Source: Zoogloea oleivorans (GTDB taxonomy: Bacteria; Pseudomonadota; Gammaproteobacteria; Burkholderiales; Rhodocyclaceae). Taken from it: a DNA stretch of 64,000 nt. Location of the stretch: the NCBI GenBank assembly GCA_030157785.1, contig JAOAUC010000055.1, positions 62,001 through 126,000 of the forward strand, given 5' to 3'. Positions within the stretch are counted from its first letter, which is position 1. Every line of letters starts with the position of its first letter. Below the pieces are notes generated by a model, which searched no databases, was not told the DNA's origin, and worked only from the letters and a program-made list of their open reading frames with translations. The position numbers and the translations under genes are program-made. Shown here piece by piece: positions 18,276-26,630 of the stretch.

Positions 18276-19222
18276 GCACACCGGCGGACACCCCGCCGAC
18301 CGCCGACGCCAGCTGGGCCAGACAGGCCGAACGCAGCTCCGTCGGCATCATGCGCTTCATGGTGTGGCTGTCCCTGAGTCTCGGGCGGCGCCTCAGCCGC
18401 ATCGTGCTGCACGGCATCGCCGCCTACTTCCTGCTTTTCGCACCGGCTGCCGGGCGCGCCTCCCGCAGTTACCTGCAGCGCGTCCTCGGCCGCCACCCGA
18501 CGCTGGCCGAGCGCTACCGCCACGTGATGGCCTTCGCCACCACCATCCACGACCGGATCTACTTCCTCAACGGACGCTTCGAGCTCTTCGACATCGACAT
18601 CGCCGGCGCTGAGCTGATTGACGCCGCCCTCGCCGACGGACGCGGGCTGCTGCTCTTCGGCGCCCACCTGGGCAGCTTCGAAGTGCTGCGTGCGGTCGGC
18701 CGGCACCACACGGAACACCCCGTGTGCATGCTCATGCACGAAGAAAACGCGCGCAAGATCAACAGCGTGCTGGCCGCCATCAACCCGGCCGCAACCCGCG
18801 ACATCCTCCCCCTCGGGCAACTCGACTCTATGCTGCGCCTGCGCGATCGCCTCGACGCCGGCCACATGATCGGCGTGCTGGCCGACCGCAGCCCCGGCGG
18901 CGACGGAACCCGCACCATCCCCTTTCTGGGCGATCCGGCGCCCTTTCCGAACGGCCCCTTCCGCCTCGCCGCCATGCTGCGCCGCCCCGTGTTCTTCATG
19001 AGCGGCGTCTATCTTGGCGGCAGGCGCTACCGCATCCGCTTCTCGCCGATCGCCGATTTCAGCCCGGTAGAGCGCAAGGAGCGGACCGCGGCCATCGACG
19101 CCGCCCAGCTCGCCTACGCGGCCCTGCTGGAAGACAGCTGCCGCGATGCCCCTTACAACTGGTTCAACTTCTTCGATTTCTGGAGCGAGCCCGCCGCCCG
19201 CCCGGAACAAAAGCCCCGATGA
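18272..19222 (+). CDS. LpxL/HtrB-like acyltransferase of the aryl polyene cluster
   Basis: A 316-residue lipid A acyltransferase-like protein starting at GTG (GTGA overlap). The hydrophobic N-terminal stretch (GIAAYFLLFAPAAG) anchors it in the inner membrane. The catalytic HX4D-like motif appears as HLGSFE (His with Glu in the acidic position), as in LpxL-type enzymes, followed by VLADRSPGGDGTRTIPFLG. It probably transfers the polyene acyl chain, or a fatty acid, to a glycerolipid-type head group. This is distinct from the two LpxL-type genes at 49-51 kb, which more likely serve lipid A. Confidence 0.85.
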   Translation: MSTPADTPPTADASWARQAERSSVGIMRFMVWLSLSLGRRLSRIVLHGIAAYFLLFAPAAGRASRSYLQRVLGRHPTLAERYRHVMAFATTIHDRIYFLNGRFELFDIDIAGAELIDAALADGRGLLLFGAHLGSFEVLRAVGRHHTEHPVCMLMHEENARKINSVLAAINPAATRDILPLGQLDSMLRLRDRLDAGHMIGVLADRSPGGDGTRTIPFLGDPAPFPNGPFRLAAMLRRPVFFMSGVYLGGRRYRIRFSPIADFSPVERKERTAAIDAAQLAYAALLEDSCRDAPYNWFNFFDFWSEPAARPEQKPR

Positions 19223-19791
19223 CACGACGCCTCCTCGCCACGCTGGCCCTGGCCCTCGCCACCACACCGGCCCTGGCTGCCTGGGACATCGCGCAGCTGA
19301 TGGCCGAACTGGCCCGCAACCCCGGCGGGGAGGCGCTGTTTACCGAGAAGAAATACATCGCCCTGCTCGACAAGCCGGTCGTTTCCTCCGGCCAGATGCG
19401 CTACACCGCCCCCGATTACCTGGAGAAACGCACCCTCCTGCCCCGCCCGGAACGCCTTCTGCTCGACAAGGACGCCATCACCATCGAACGGGGCAAGCAG
19501 AAGTTCACCCTGCGCCTCACCGACCAGCCGGAAATTCTCGCCTTCGCGGACAGCATTCGCGGCACCCTCTCCGGCAACCGCCAGGCCCTCGAACGCAACT
19601 ACGCCCTGCACCTGTCGGGCAGCCGGGACAACTGGACCCTCAACCTGTCGCCGAGCAATCCGCGCATCGCCGAAGTCGTCACCCGCATCACCATCGGCGG
19701 CAGCCGCCAGCAGGTCCGCAGCGTCGAGTACATTCAGACCGACGGCGACCGTGCCGTGATGAAGATCGACCCGGTGGCTGAACCCCGATGA
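19219..19791 (+). CDS. LolA-like outer-membrane lipoprotein carrier protein
   Basis: A 190-residue exported protein with signal peptide TRRLLATLALALATTPALA. The mature part resembles the half-barrel LolA fold (GEALFTEKKYIALLDKPVVS, GQMRYTAPDYLEKRTL, and a C-terminal QVRSVEYIQTDGDRAVMKI). LolA-like proteins are regular members of aryl polyene and xanthomonadin clusters and are thought to ferry the lipid-linked pigment through the periplasm, working with the MMPL exporter encoded next. Both junctions are ATGA overlaps. Confidence 0.85.
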   Translation: MTRRLLATLALALATTPALAAWDIAQLMAELARNPGGEALFTEKKYIALLDKPVVSSGQMRYTAPDYLEKRTLLPRPERLLLDKDAITIERGKQKFTLRLTDQPEILAFADSIRGTLSGNRQALERNYALHLSGSRDNWTLNLSPSNPRIAEVVTRITIGGSRQQVRSVEYIQTDGDRAVMKIDPVAEPR

Positions 19792-22115
19792 GGCTGCGTC
19801 TCGCCCGCCCCGTCCTGCTGTGGCTGCTCGGACTGTTCATCTGCGCCACGCTGGCCCTGCGCGCCCACTACACCGCCGACATGTCGGCCTTCCTGCCGCG
19901 CAGCCCCACGCCGGCCCAGCAGCTGCTGGTGGAGCAGCTCACCGAAGGCGTACTGTCGCGCCTGCTGCTGGTCGGCATCGAGGGCGGCACACCGGCCGAG
20001 CGGGCCGACCTGTCGCGGGCGCTGGCCAAGCGCCTCGAAGAGGGTGGCCTGTTCGTCTCGGTGCGCAACGGCGATGCGGCGATCCTCGCCCGTGACCGGG
20101 AGATCCTGTTCTCCCACCGCTATCTGCTGAGCCCGGCCGTCACCCCGGAGCGCTTCTCCACTGCCGGCCTGCGCGCGGCGGTGGAAGCCAGCATCGACCT
20201 GCTCGCCTCGCCGGCGGGCCTGATGCTCAAGGGCCTCCTCAGTCACGACCCCACCGGCGAAATGATGGAGATGATCGGCACCCTCGACAGCGGCGGCAGC
20301 CCCGCCAGCCAGCACGGCGTGTGGGCCTCGCGGGATGGCGGGCGGGCCATCCTGATGCTGCAGACCCGCGCCGGCGGCGCCGACACCGACGCCCAGGCGG
20401 CGGCCATCGAGCGCATCCACGCGGACTTCGCCGGGCTGCCCAAGGTTAGCCCGGACGCCCGCCTGCTGCTCTCCGGCGCCGCCGTGTTCGCCGTCCATTC
20501 CCGTGCGGCCATCGAATCCGAGGCAGTGCGTCTCAGCACCATCAGCACCGCGGCGGTGATCTGCCTGCTGCTGCTGATCTATCGTTCGGTCACGGCCGTG
20601 GCCCTCGGCCTGCTGCCGGTGGTCACCGGGGCACTGGCCGGCATCGCCGCCGTGGCCTTGGGCTTTGGCTCGGTGCATGGTCTCACCATCGGTTTTGGCA
20701 CCACCCTCATCGGCGAGGCGGTGGACTACACCATCTACTACTTCGTCCAGTCCGACGGCGATGACGGTGAAGGCCGCTGGATGGAACGTTTCTGGCCGAC
20801 CATCCGGCTCGGCGTGCTGACCTCGGTGCTTGGCTTCGCCTCCCTGCTCTTCTCCGGCTTTCCGGGCCTCGCCCAGCTCGGCCTGTATTCCATTGCCGGT
20901 CTGGTCAGCGCCGCCGCAGTCACCCGCTTCGTGTTGCCCCACCTGCGCCCGGCCAAGCTCCGCATCCGCGACATCGCGCCCCTCGGCCGGGCCATGGCCA
21001 GCTTCTGGCGCCAGCTGTCCCGCCTGCGTCTGGCCATCCCGGTGCTCGCCCTCGCCGCCGCGGTCGTCCTCGTTACCCACCGGGACCAGATCTGGAGCAG
21101 CGGCCTGTCCGGCCTCAGCCCCGCCTCCAGCGCCGACCAGGCCCTCGACCAGAGCCTGCGCGCCGACCTCGGCGCCCCCGACCTGCGCTACCTCGTTGTT
21201 CTCAAGGCAGCCGACCGGGAAGCTGCACTGCTGGCCGCCGAAAAAGTCGGCACGCAGCTCGATAAACTGGTCGGGGAAGGCGTGCTCGGCGGCTTCGAAA
21301 GCCCCGCCCGTTTCCTGCCCAGCGAGGCCACCCAGCGCGCGCGCCAGCAATCCCTGCCCGCGCGCGACGAACTCGCCCGCCGCCTCGACGCCGCCCTCAT
21401 CGGCCAGCCCCTGCGGGCCGACAAGCTGGGCGCTTTTCTCGACGACGTGGACGCCGCCCGCCGCCAGCCCCTGCTGACGCCCGAATCCCTGCGCGGCTCG
21501 ACCCTCTCGCTGGCGGTGGACTCCCTGCTCCTCGAGCGCCCCCAGGGCTGGACGGTGCTGATGCCGCTGCGCGCCCCGGCCGGCGACGTGCCCCTCGACC
21601 CGGCCCGCATCCAGGCCGCGCTGGCCGGCAGCGGCGCCCTCTTCGTGGACATCTTCGGCGAATCCAGCCACCTCTATCAGGCCTACCTGGACGAGGCCAT
21701 CCTGCTGTCGCTGGCCGGCTGCCTGGCCATCGTGCTGCTCATGGCTGTCGTCCTGCGCCAGCCCGGGCGCCTGATCCGCGTACTGATCCCGCTGCTTGCC
21801 ACCGAACTGATCGTCATGGCCGGCCTGGCCCTGACCGGCCAGCGCCTGACCCTGCTGCACCTGGTCGGCATGCTGCTGATTGTCGCCGTCGGCTCCAACT
21901 ACGCGCTGTTCTTCGACCGGGCCGACAGCAACCCGGCCGACGATCCACGCACCCTCGCCTCGCTGGTCCTCGCCAACCTGGCCACCGTCATCGGCTTTGG
22001 CGCCCTGGCCTTCTCGCCGGTGCCGGTGCTCAAGGCCATCGGCATCACCGTCGGCCCCGGCGCGGTGCTCACCCTGATGCTCGCCGCCATGCTGGCGCGC
22101 AAGAACAAGCCCTGA
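19788..22115 (+). CDS. MMPL/RND family lipid exporter of the aryl polyene cluster
   Basis: A 775-residue inner-membrane transporter with the MMPL arrangement. One N-terminal helix is followed by a large periplasmic domain (residues about 35-240), a bundle of helices (ICLLLLIYRSVTAVALGLL and following, with GFGTTLIGEAVDYTIYYF), a second periplasmic domain, and a second bundle (LLHLVGMLLIVAVGSNYALF). The paired Asp/Tyr-rich helices match proton-driven MMPL pumps. It probably extracts the finished aryl polyene lipid from the inner membrane and hands it to the LolA-like carrier. It ends two bases before the deacetylase gene. Confidence 0.9.
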   Translation: MRLRLARPVLLWLLGLFICATLALRAHYTADMSAFLPRSPTPAQQLLVEQLTEGVLSRLLLVGIEGGTPAERADLSRALAKRLEEGGLFVSVRNGDAAILARDREILFSHRYLLSPAVTPERFSTAGLRAAVEASIDLLASPAGLMLKGLLSHDPTGEMMEMIGTLDSGGSPASQHGVWASRDGGRAILMLQTRAGGADTDAQAAAIERIHADFAGLPKVSPDARLLLSGAAVFAVHSRAAIESEAVRLSTISTAAVICLLLLIYRSVTAVALGLLPVVTGALAGIAAVALGFGSVHGLTIGFGTTLIGEAVDYTIYYFVQSDGDDGEGRWMERFWPTIRLGVLTSVLGFASLLFSGFPGLAQLGLYSIAGLVSAAAVTRFVLPHLRPAKLRIRDIAPLGRAMASFWRQLSRLRLAIPVLALAAAVVLVTHRDQIWSSGLSGLSPASSADQALDQSLRADLGAPDLRYLVVLKAADREAALLAAEKVGTQLDKLVGEGVLGGFESPARFLPSEATQRARQQSLPARDELARRLDAALIGQPLRADKLGAFLDDVDAARRQPLLTPESLRGSTLSLAVDSLLLERPQGWTVLMPLRAPAGDVPLDPARIQAALAGSGALFVDIFGESSHLYQAYLDEAILLSLAGCLAIVLLMAVVLRQPGRLIRVLIPLLATELIVMAGLALTGQRLTLLHLVGMLLIVAVGSNYALFFDRADSNPADDPRTLASLVLANLATVIGFGALAFSPVPVLKAIGITVGPGAVLTLMLAAMLARKNKP

Positions 22116-22116
22116 C

Positions 22117-22899
22117 ATGGCCCGCTGGCAGCCCAGTCCCTTCCTGCAGGCCAGTGCCGTGATCCACGCAGGAGCCGGTGCCGGCCTGCTCCTCGCTCCC
22201 GCGCACTGGCCGCTGGCCGTCGGCGCCGTGGCCGCCAACCACCTTGCCCTCACCGTGGCCGGCCTGCTGCCCCGCAATGGTCTCCTCGGCCCCAACATCA
22301 CCCGTCTGCCGGCCGACGCCGCCGCCCGCGGCGAGATCGTCCTCTCCATCGACGACGGCCCCGACCCGGATGTCACCCCCCGGGTGCTCGACCAGCTGGC
22401 CGCCGCCAGGGCCCGCGCGACCTTTTTCTGCATCGGCCGCCGGGCTGCCGCCCACCCGGCGCTGGCGCGGGAAATCATCGCCCGCGGCCACACCATCGAG
22501 AACCACAGCGAACACCACTGGAAGCGCTTCTCGACCTTCGGCCCCGGCGGCATGGCACGGGAAATCAGCACCGCCCAGGAGACCCTGACGCAGATCACAG
22601 GCTGCGCACCGCGCTACTTCCGGCCGCCGGCCGGCCTGCGCAACCCCTTCCTCGACCCCGTGCTGGCCCGCCTCGAGCTGCGCCTCGCCACGTGGACCCG
22701 CCGTGCCTACGACACCCGCGTCGGCAACCCGCAGCGGGTTCTGGCGCGCCTCGGCGACGGGCTGGCCGGCGGCGACATCCTGCTCCTCCACGATGGCAAC
22801 GCCGCCCGCAGCCCGGCCGGCACGGCGGTAATCCTCGAGGTCCTGCCGCAGTTGCTGGCCCGCATCCGCGCCGCGGGGCTGACGACCGTCACCCTGTGA
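22117..22899 (+). CDS. Polysaccharide deacetylase (NodB) family protein
   Basis: A 260-residue carbohydrate esterase 4-type protein. After a hydrophobic N-terminal region it has the NodB motifs in order: SIDDGPDP (motif 1 with the metal and catalytic Asp pair), HTIENHSEHHW (motif 2 metal His residues), RYFRPPAG (motif 3) and ILLLHDG (motif 5 His). It should remove an acetyl or acyl group from a sugar. Its place inside the pigment operon suggests it edits the sugar or lipid head group of the exported product; the real substrate is unknown. Confidence 0.87.
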   Translation: MARWQPSPFLQASAVIHAGAGAGLLLAPAHWPLAVGAVAANHLALTVAGLLPRNGLLGPNITRLPADAAARGEIVLSIDDGPDPDVTPRVLDQLAAARARATFFCIGRRAAAHPALAREIIARGHTIENHSEHHWKRFSTFGPGGMAREISTAQETLTQITGCAPRYFRPPAGLRNPFLDPVLARLELRLATWTRRAYDTRVGNPQRVLARLGDGLAGGDILLLHDGNAARSPAGTAVILEVLPQLLARIRAAGLTTVTL

Positions 22900-22963
22900 A
22901 CGCCCTCCGATGGCGGGGGAGCCGCTCTGGTAGACTCGCGCCACTCTTTCCGCGCCTCACACC

Positions 22964-24157
22964 GTGACACCACTGCACCTCGCGCGCCACACCGTCGTCA
23001 CCTGCGTCGGCGACGGGCTGGCCCCCCTTCGTGCCGCCCTCCTCACCGGCACCGGCGGCCTGACGCCCTGCCGCTTCAACGGTGTCGCCCTCGACACCTG
23101 GATCGGTGAAGTCGCCGGCCTCGACGACATCGCGCTGCCCGCCCCGCTGGCCGAATACGACTGCCGCAACAACCGCCTGGCCCGCCGCGGGCTGGAAAGC
23201 GACGGCTTCGACGCCGCCGTGCGTGCCACCATCGCCCGCCACGGCGTGCGGCGCGTCGGCGTGATCCTCGGCACCAGCACCTCGGGCATCCTGAGCACCG
23301 AAGCCGCCTATCGGCAGCGTGACCCGCTCAGTGGCGCCCTGCCGGCCAGCTTCAACTACCGGGGCACCCACAACACCTATTCGCTGGCCGCCTTCGTGCG
23401 TGACTGGTTCGGGCTGGAAGGGCCTGCCGGCGTGGTGTCCACCGCCTGCTCCTCGTCGGCCAAGGTCCATGCCGCGGCGGCCCGCATGATCCACGCCGGC
23501 CTCATCGACGCCGCCATCGTCGGCGGTGTCGACAGCCTGTGCCTGACCACCCTGCACGGCTTTGCCTCGCTGGAACTGACCTCCCCCGAACCCTGCCGCC
23601 CCTACGACGCCGGCCGCAAGGGCATCTCCATCGGCGAGGCCTCCGCCTTTGCGCTGCTCGAACGCCCACCTGCCAGCCTTGATGCCGACGCGGTCCTGCT
23701 GCTGGGCTGCGGCGAATCCAGCGACGCCTACCATATGTCCTCGCCACACCCGGAAGGGCGCGGCGCCCGCCTGGCCATGGAAGCCGCCCTCGCCGACGCC
23801 GGCCTCACGGCGGACGACATCGGCTACATCAACCTCCACGGCACCGCCACGCCCAACAACGACGCCGCCGAAGGCTGCGCCGTCGCGGCGCTGTTCGGCA
23901 CGCGGGTGCCCGGCAGCTCGACCAAGGGCATCACCGGCCACACCCTGGGCGCGGCCGGCGCGCTGGAAGCCAGCGTCTGCGCCCTGGCCCTCGCCGAGGG
24001 CTTCCTGCCCGGCAGTGTCAATACCCGCATGCTCGACCCGACCATCCCCATCGACTACGTGCTGAGCACCCGCGCAGCCGCCATCCGCTACGCCATGAGC
24101 AACTCCTTCGGTTTCGGTGGCAGCAACTGCAGCCTGGTTTTCGGGAGGGCCGGATGA
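22964..24157 (+). CDS. Beta-ketoacyl-ACP synthase (FabF-like) of the aryl polyene cluster
   Basis: A 397-residue condensing enzyme starting at GTG. The full Cys-His-His triad is present: active Cys in VVSTACSSSAKV near residue 165, His in INLHGTATPNND near 290, and His in GITGHTLGAAGA near 325. It would perform the decarboxylative condensations that lengthen the aryl polyene, as a heterodimer with the chain-length factor encoded next (ATGA overlap). A 64-base gap separates it from the deacetylase gene, the longest gap inside this operon, so an internal promoter is possible. Confidence 0.93.
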   Translation: MTPLHLARHTVVTCVGDGLAPLRAALLTGTGGLTPCRFNGVALDTWIGEVAGLDDIALPAPLAEYDCRNNRLARRGLESDGFDAAVRATIARHGVRRVGVILGTSTSGILSTEAAYRQRDPLSGALPASFNYRGTHNTYSLAAFVRDWFGLEGPAGVVSTACSSSAKVHAAAARMIHAGLIDAAIVGGVDSLCLTTLHGFASLELTSPEPCRPYDAGRKGISIGEASAFALLERPPASLDADAVLLLGCGESSDAYHMSSPHPEGRGARLAMEAALADAGLTADDIGYINLHGTATPNNDAAEGCAVAALFGTRVPGSSTKGITGHTLGAAGALEASVCALALAEGFLPGSVNTRMLDPTIPIDYVLSTRAAAIRYAMSNSFGFGGSNCSLVFGRAG

Positions 24158-24960
24158 GCGCCCCGCACAGCCTCTGCGCATGGATCGAAGGCGTCGGCCT
24201 GATCGCCCCGGGCATGCCCGACTGGGCCAGCGGGGCAGAAGTCCTCGCCGGACGTGAGCCCTTTCAAAGCGCCCCCAGCGTGCTCCCGGCTCCGCTGCTG
24301 CTGCCCCCCGCCGAGCGCCGCCGCGCCAGCCGGGTGGTGCGCGTGGCCCTCGCCAGCGGCCTCGCCGCGCTGGAGCATGCGGGTGTCGATGCCGCCGCCG
24401 TGGCGGCAATCTTCTCCGCCTCCACCGCCGACGGGCACAACTGCCACGCCCTGTGCGAAACCCTGGCCTCCAATGACCACCGGGTCTCGCCGACGCGCTT
24501 TCACAACTCGCTCCACAACACCCCGGCCGGCTACTGGAGCATCGCCACTGGCGCCATGAGCGCCAGCCAGTCCCTGTGTGCCTACGACGGCAGCTTCTCG
24601 GCCGGCCTGCTCGAAGCCATGGTGCAGACCGCCACCAGCCAGGCGCCCGTCCTGCTGGTGGCCTACGACGCGGAGCATCCCGACCCCCTGTTCGCCGTTC
24701 GCCCGATTCCCGACGCCGCCGGCATCGGCCTCGTCCTCAGCCCGGTACAGACACCGCGCAGCCTCGCGCGCATCTCTGTCGCGCTGAGCGACACCCCGCC
24801 CGACCCGCTCACAGATCCAGCCCTCGACACTCTGCGCACAGCCATTCCGGCCCTGCGCGGCCTGCCCCTGCTCGGCCTGCTGGCCGCCGGCGGCCCCGGC
24901 TGCGTCACGCTGGAATATCTCGCCCCCCTCAGCCTCAGCGTGAGCCTCGACCGATGCTAG
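24154..24960 (+). CDS. Beta-ketoacyl synthase chain-length factor
   Basis: A 268-residue protein with only the N-terminal half of a ketosynthase fold (SLCAWIEGVGLIAPG at the start, then RVSPTRFHNSLHNTPAGYW). There is no active-site Cys in the TACSSS position and no downstream His residues, so it should not condense by itself. Such short partners pair with the active ketosynthase in aryl polyene clusters and help set chain length. It overlaps the ketosynthase gene at one end and the dehydratase gene at the other, consistent with equal amounts of the partners. Confidence 0.87.
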   Translation: MSAPHSLCAWIEGVGLIAPGMPDWASGAEVLAGREPFQSAPSVLPAPLLLPPAERRRASRVVRVALASGLAALEHAGVDAAAVAAIFSASTADGHNCHALCETLASNDHRVSPTRFHNSLHNTPAGYWSIATGAMSASQSLCAYDGSFSAGLLEAMVQTATSQAPVLLVAYDAEHPDPLFAVRPIPDAAGIGLVLSPVQTPRSLARISVALSDTPPDPLTDPALDTLRTAIPALRGLPLLGLLAAGGPGCVTLEYLAPLSLSVSLDRC

Positions 24961-25391
24961 ACCGCGCCGCCATTGCCGCCCGAATCCCGCACCAGGGGGA
25001 CATGTGCCTGCTCGACACGGTGCGCGACTGGAACGCCTCGACCATCCAGTGCACCGCCAGCAGCCATCGCCGCGCCGACAACCCGCTGCGCAATGACGCA
25101 CAGCTCGGCATTGCCGCCGGCATCGAGTACGCCGCCCAGGCCATGGCCCTGCATGGCGGCCTGCTCGCCGACAGCAGCCAGCCGCCCCGCCAGGGCTACC
25201 TGGCCAGCGTGCGCAGCGTCAACTTCCACACCCTGCGCCTGGACGAGCAGCCCGGCGACCTGTTGGTCGAGGCCGAACGCCTGTCCGGCGACGCCAACCA
25301 GGTGCTCTACCGCTTTGCCGTGTCCGCCGCCGGGCAGCCGCTGCTCGACGGCCGCGCCGCGGTGATCCTCGACGCCGGGGCGCTGGCATGA
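24954..25391 (+). CDS. ApeP-like 3-hydroxyacyl-ACP dehydratase (hotdog fold)
   Basis: A 145-residue hotdog protein. It begins LDRAAIAARIPHQGDMCLLD; the PHQGDM His matches the substrate loop of the ApeP/FabZ-like subgroup. A long central helix follows (GIAAGIEYAAQAMALHGG) with a Glu in the catalytic acid position. It is expected to act as the second dehydratase of polyene extension, alongside the ApeI-like protein at 17973-18275. The ATG lies seven bases before the end of the chain-length factor gene, and the stop overlaps the ketoreductase start. Confidence 0.87.
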   Translation: MLDRAAIAARIPHQGDMCLLDTVRDWNASTIQCTASSHRRADNPLRNDAQLGIAAGIEYAAQAMALHGGLLADSSQPPRQGYLASVRSVNFHTLRLDEQPGDLLVEAERLSGDANQVLYRFAVSAAGQPLLDGRAAVILDAGALA

Positions 25392-26107
25392 GGCGCGCCC
25401 TCGTCACCGGGGCCAGCGGCGGCATCGGCGCTGCCATCGCCCGTCAGCTCGCCGCCGACGGCCATCACGTACTGGTGCACGCCAACCGCAACCCGGACAA
25501 GGCCGCCGCGGTCGTCGCCGACATCCTCGCCACCGGCGGCTCCGCCGAGGCTGTGGCCTTCGACATCACCGACGCCGCCGCCACCGGCGCAGCGCTGGAA
25601 GCCATCCTTGCCAGCGGCCCGGTGCACATCCTCGTGAATAACGCCGGCCTGCACGCCGACGCCGTCTTTCCGGGCATGGGGCCGGACAAGTGGCAGCAGG
25701 TCATGGACGTGAACCTCAACGGTTTCTACAACGTCACCCAGCCGCTGACCATGCCGATGATCCGCGGCCGCTGGGGGCGCATCATCACCATCACCTCGGT
25801 GGCCGGACTGGTCGGCAACCGCGGGCAGGTCAATTACGCCGCCGCCAAGGGCGCCCTGCATGCGGCCACCAAGTCGCTGGCCCTCGAACTGGCCAGCCGC
25901 GGCATCACCGTCAATGCGGTGGCCCCGGGCATCATTGCCACCGACATGATCGAAGGCAGCTTCGACCAGGCCGCCATCGACCGCATCGTGCCGATGAAGC
26001 GCGCCGGCAAACCGGAAGAAGTCGCCGATCTGGTGTCCTTCCTGGCCTCCGGACGGGCCACCTACATCACCGGCCAGGTCATCTCGGTCAACGGCGGGAT
26101 GATCTGA
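25388..26107 (+). CDS. FabG-like 3-oxoacyl-ACP reductase of the aryl polyene cluster
   Basis: A 239-residue classical SDR ketoreductase. The nucleotide-binding motif is VTGASGGIGAAIA, followed by NNAGLHADAVF, ITITSVAG with the catalytic Ser, and YAAAK with the Tyr-Lys pair. The end VISVNGGMI is the usual FabG C-terminus. It should reduce the 3-oxo group formed by the ketosynthase before dehydration. It is the last gene of the plus-strand operon, coupled by ATGA to the dehydratase. Confidence 0.93.
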   Translation: MRRALVTGASGGIGAAIARQLAADGHHVLVHANRNPDKAAAVVADILATGGSAEAVAFDITDAAATGAALEAILASGPVHILVNNAGLHADAVFPGMGPDKWQQVMDVNLNGFYNVTQPLTMPMIRGRWGRIITITSVAGLVGNRGQVNYAAAKGALHAATKSLALELASRGITVNAVAPGIIATDMIEGSFDQAAIDRIVPMKRAGKPEEVADLVSFLASGRATYITGQVISVNGGMI

Positions 26108-26123
26108 ATCCGTAAGTCCCGCT

Positions 26124-26472
26124 GCCGTCAATTTTTCAGTCTCCGTCGATGACTCATCGATCCGCCAGATGGAATCAAGACTGATGGGGCGACCTGTGGG
26201 GGCGACTTCAGTCGCCCAGCTCCCCGTTGAATCATCGACATGCCCTTGATCGGAGTCCGAGGGCGACTGAAGTCGCCCCTACATCACCGAAATTCCGACC
26301 ACTGCGGGTCAAACCGCCGCTTCCTGTTCCCTCGATTGCGAACGCCTAGCGCGGCATCAATATCCGCCGCCGTCGATTAAATATCCCTGGCGATCAAAAC
26401 ATCCCCGCCAGGCATGGAATTTTCCACGCCCGCCGTTGATTTTTCAGTCCAAGTCGATAATTTATCCATCCG
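26124..26472. repeat. Two 41-base degenerate direct repeats
   Basis: Units at 26124-26164 and 26432-26472. Both read GCCGT, two variable bases, ATTTTTCAGTC, three variable bases, GTCGAT, then a variable stretch ending ATCCG. By eye 32 of 41 positions agree. They may be the ends of an old element or two copies of a short dispersed repeat. Confidence 0.55.
26195..26283. repeat. REP-like inverted repeat, copy 1
   Basis: Left arm 26195-26217 and right arm 26261-26283 are near-perfect inverse copies with core GGGGCGACTTCAGTCGCC. Each arm is itself a small hairpin (GGCGACT / AGTCGCC). One base of the outer left end differs (TGTGG instead of TGTAG). Two more copies of the same pair occur at 50882 and 51936. 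Confidence 0.85.
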
Positions 26473-26630
26473 GAGCGGAGATAAATCATCGGCGGGGATG
26501 GATTAAATATCGAAATTCATCCTTTTATTCCCCTCCCGGATTATTAAATCCCTCTCCGGCGATATTAAATCCATGATCGGCATGGAAAGAATGACGCCTG
26601 ACACCCGAAGAAGGATGCGGCGGCATCCCT

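Larger units (their letters stand above)
26108..26630. other. 523-base convergent intergenic region with repeats
   Basis: Lies between the stops of the two converging pigment operons. I see no credible gene. It holds a REP-like inverted pair (26195-26283), two 41-base degenerate direct repeats (26124-26164 and 26432-26472), and a distinctly AT-rich right half with the core TTAAAT repeated near 26375, 26501, 26540 and 26561. Base composition is unlike the flanking genes. Confidence 0.7.

Noticed and set aside
19734-22598. A 954-codon minus-strand frame opposite the MMPL gene
   Set aside because: Antisense shadow of a well-supported transporter gene; low-complexity Gly/Gln/Arg content and no start context.
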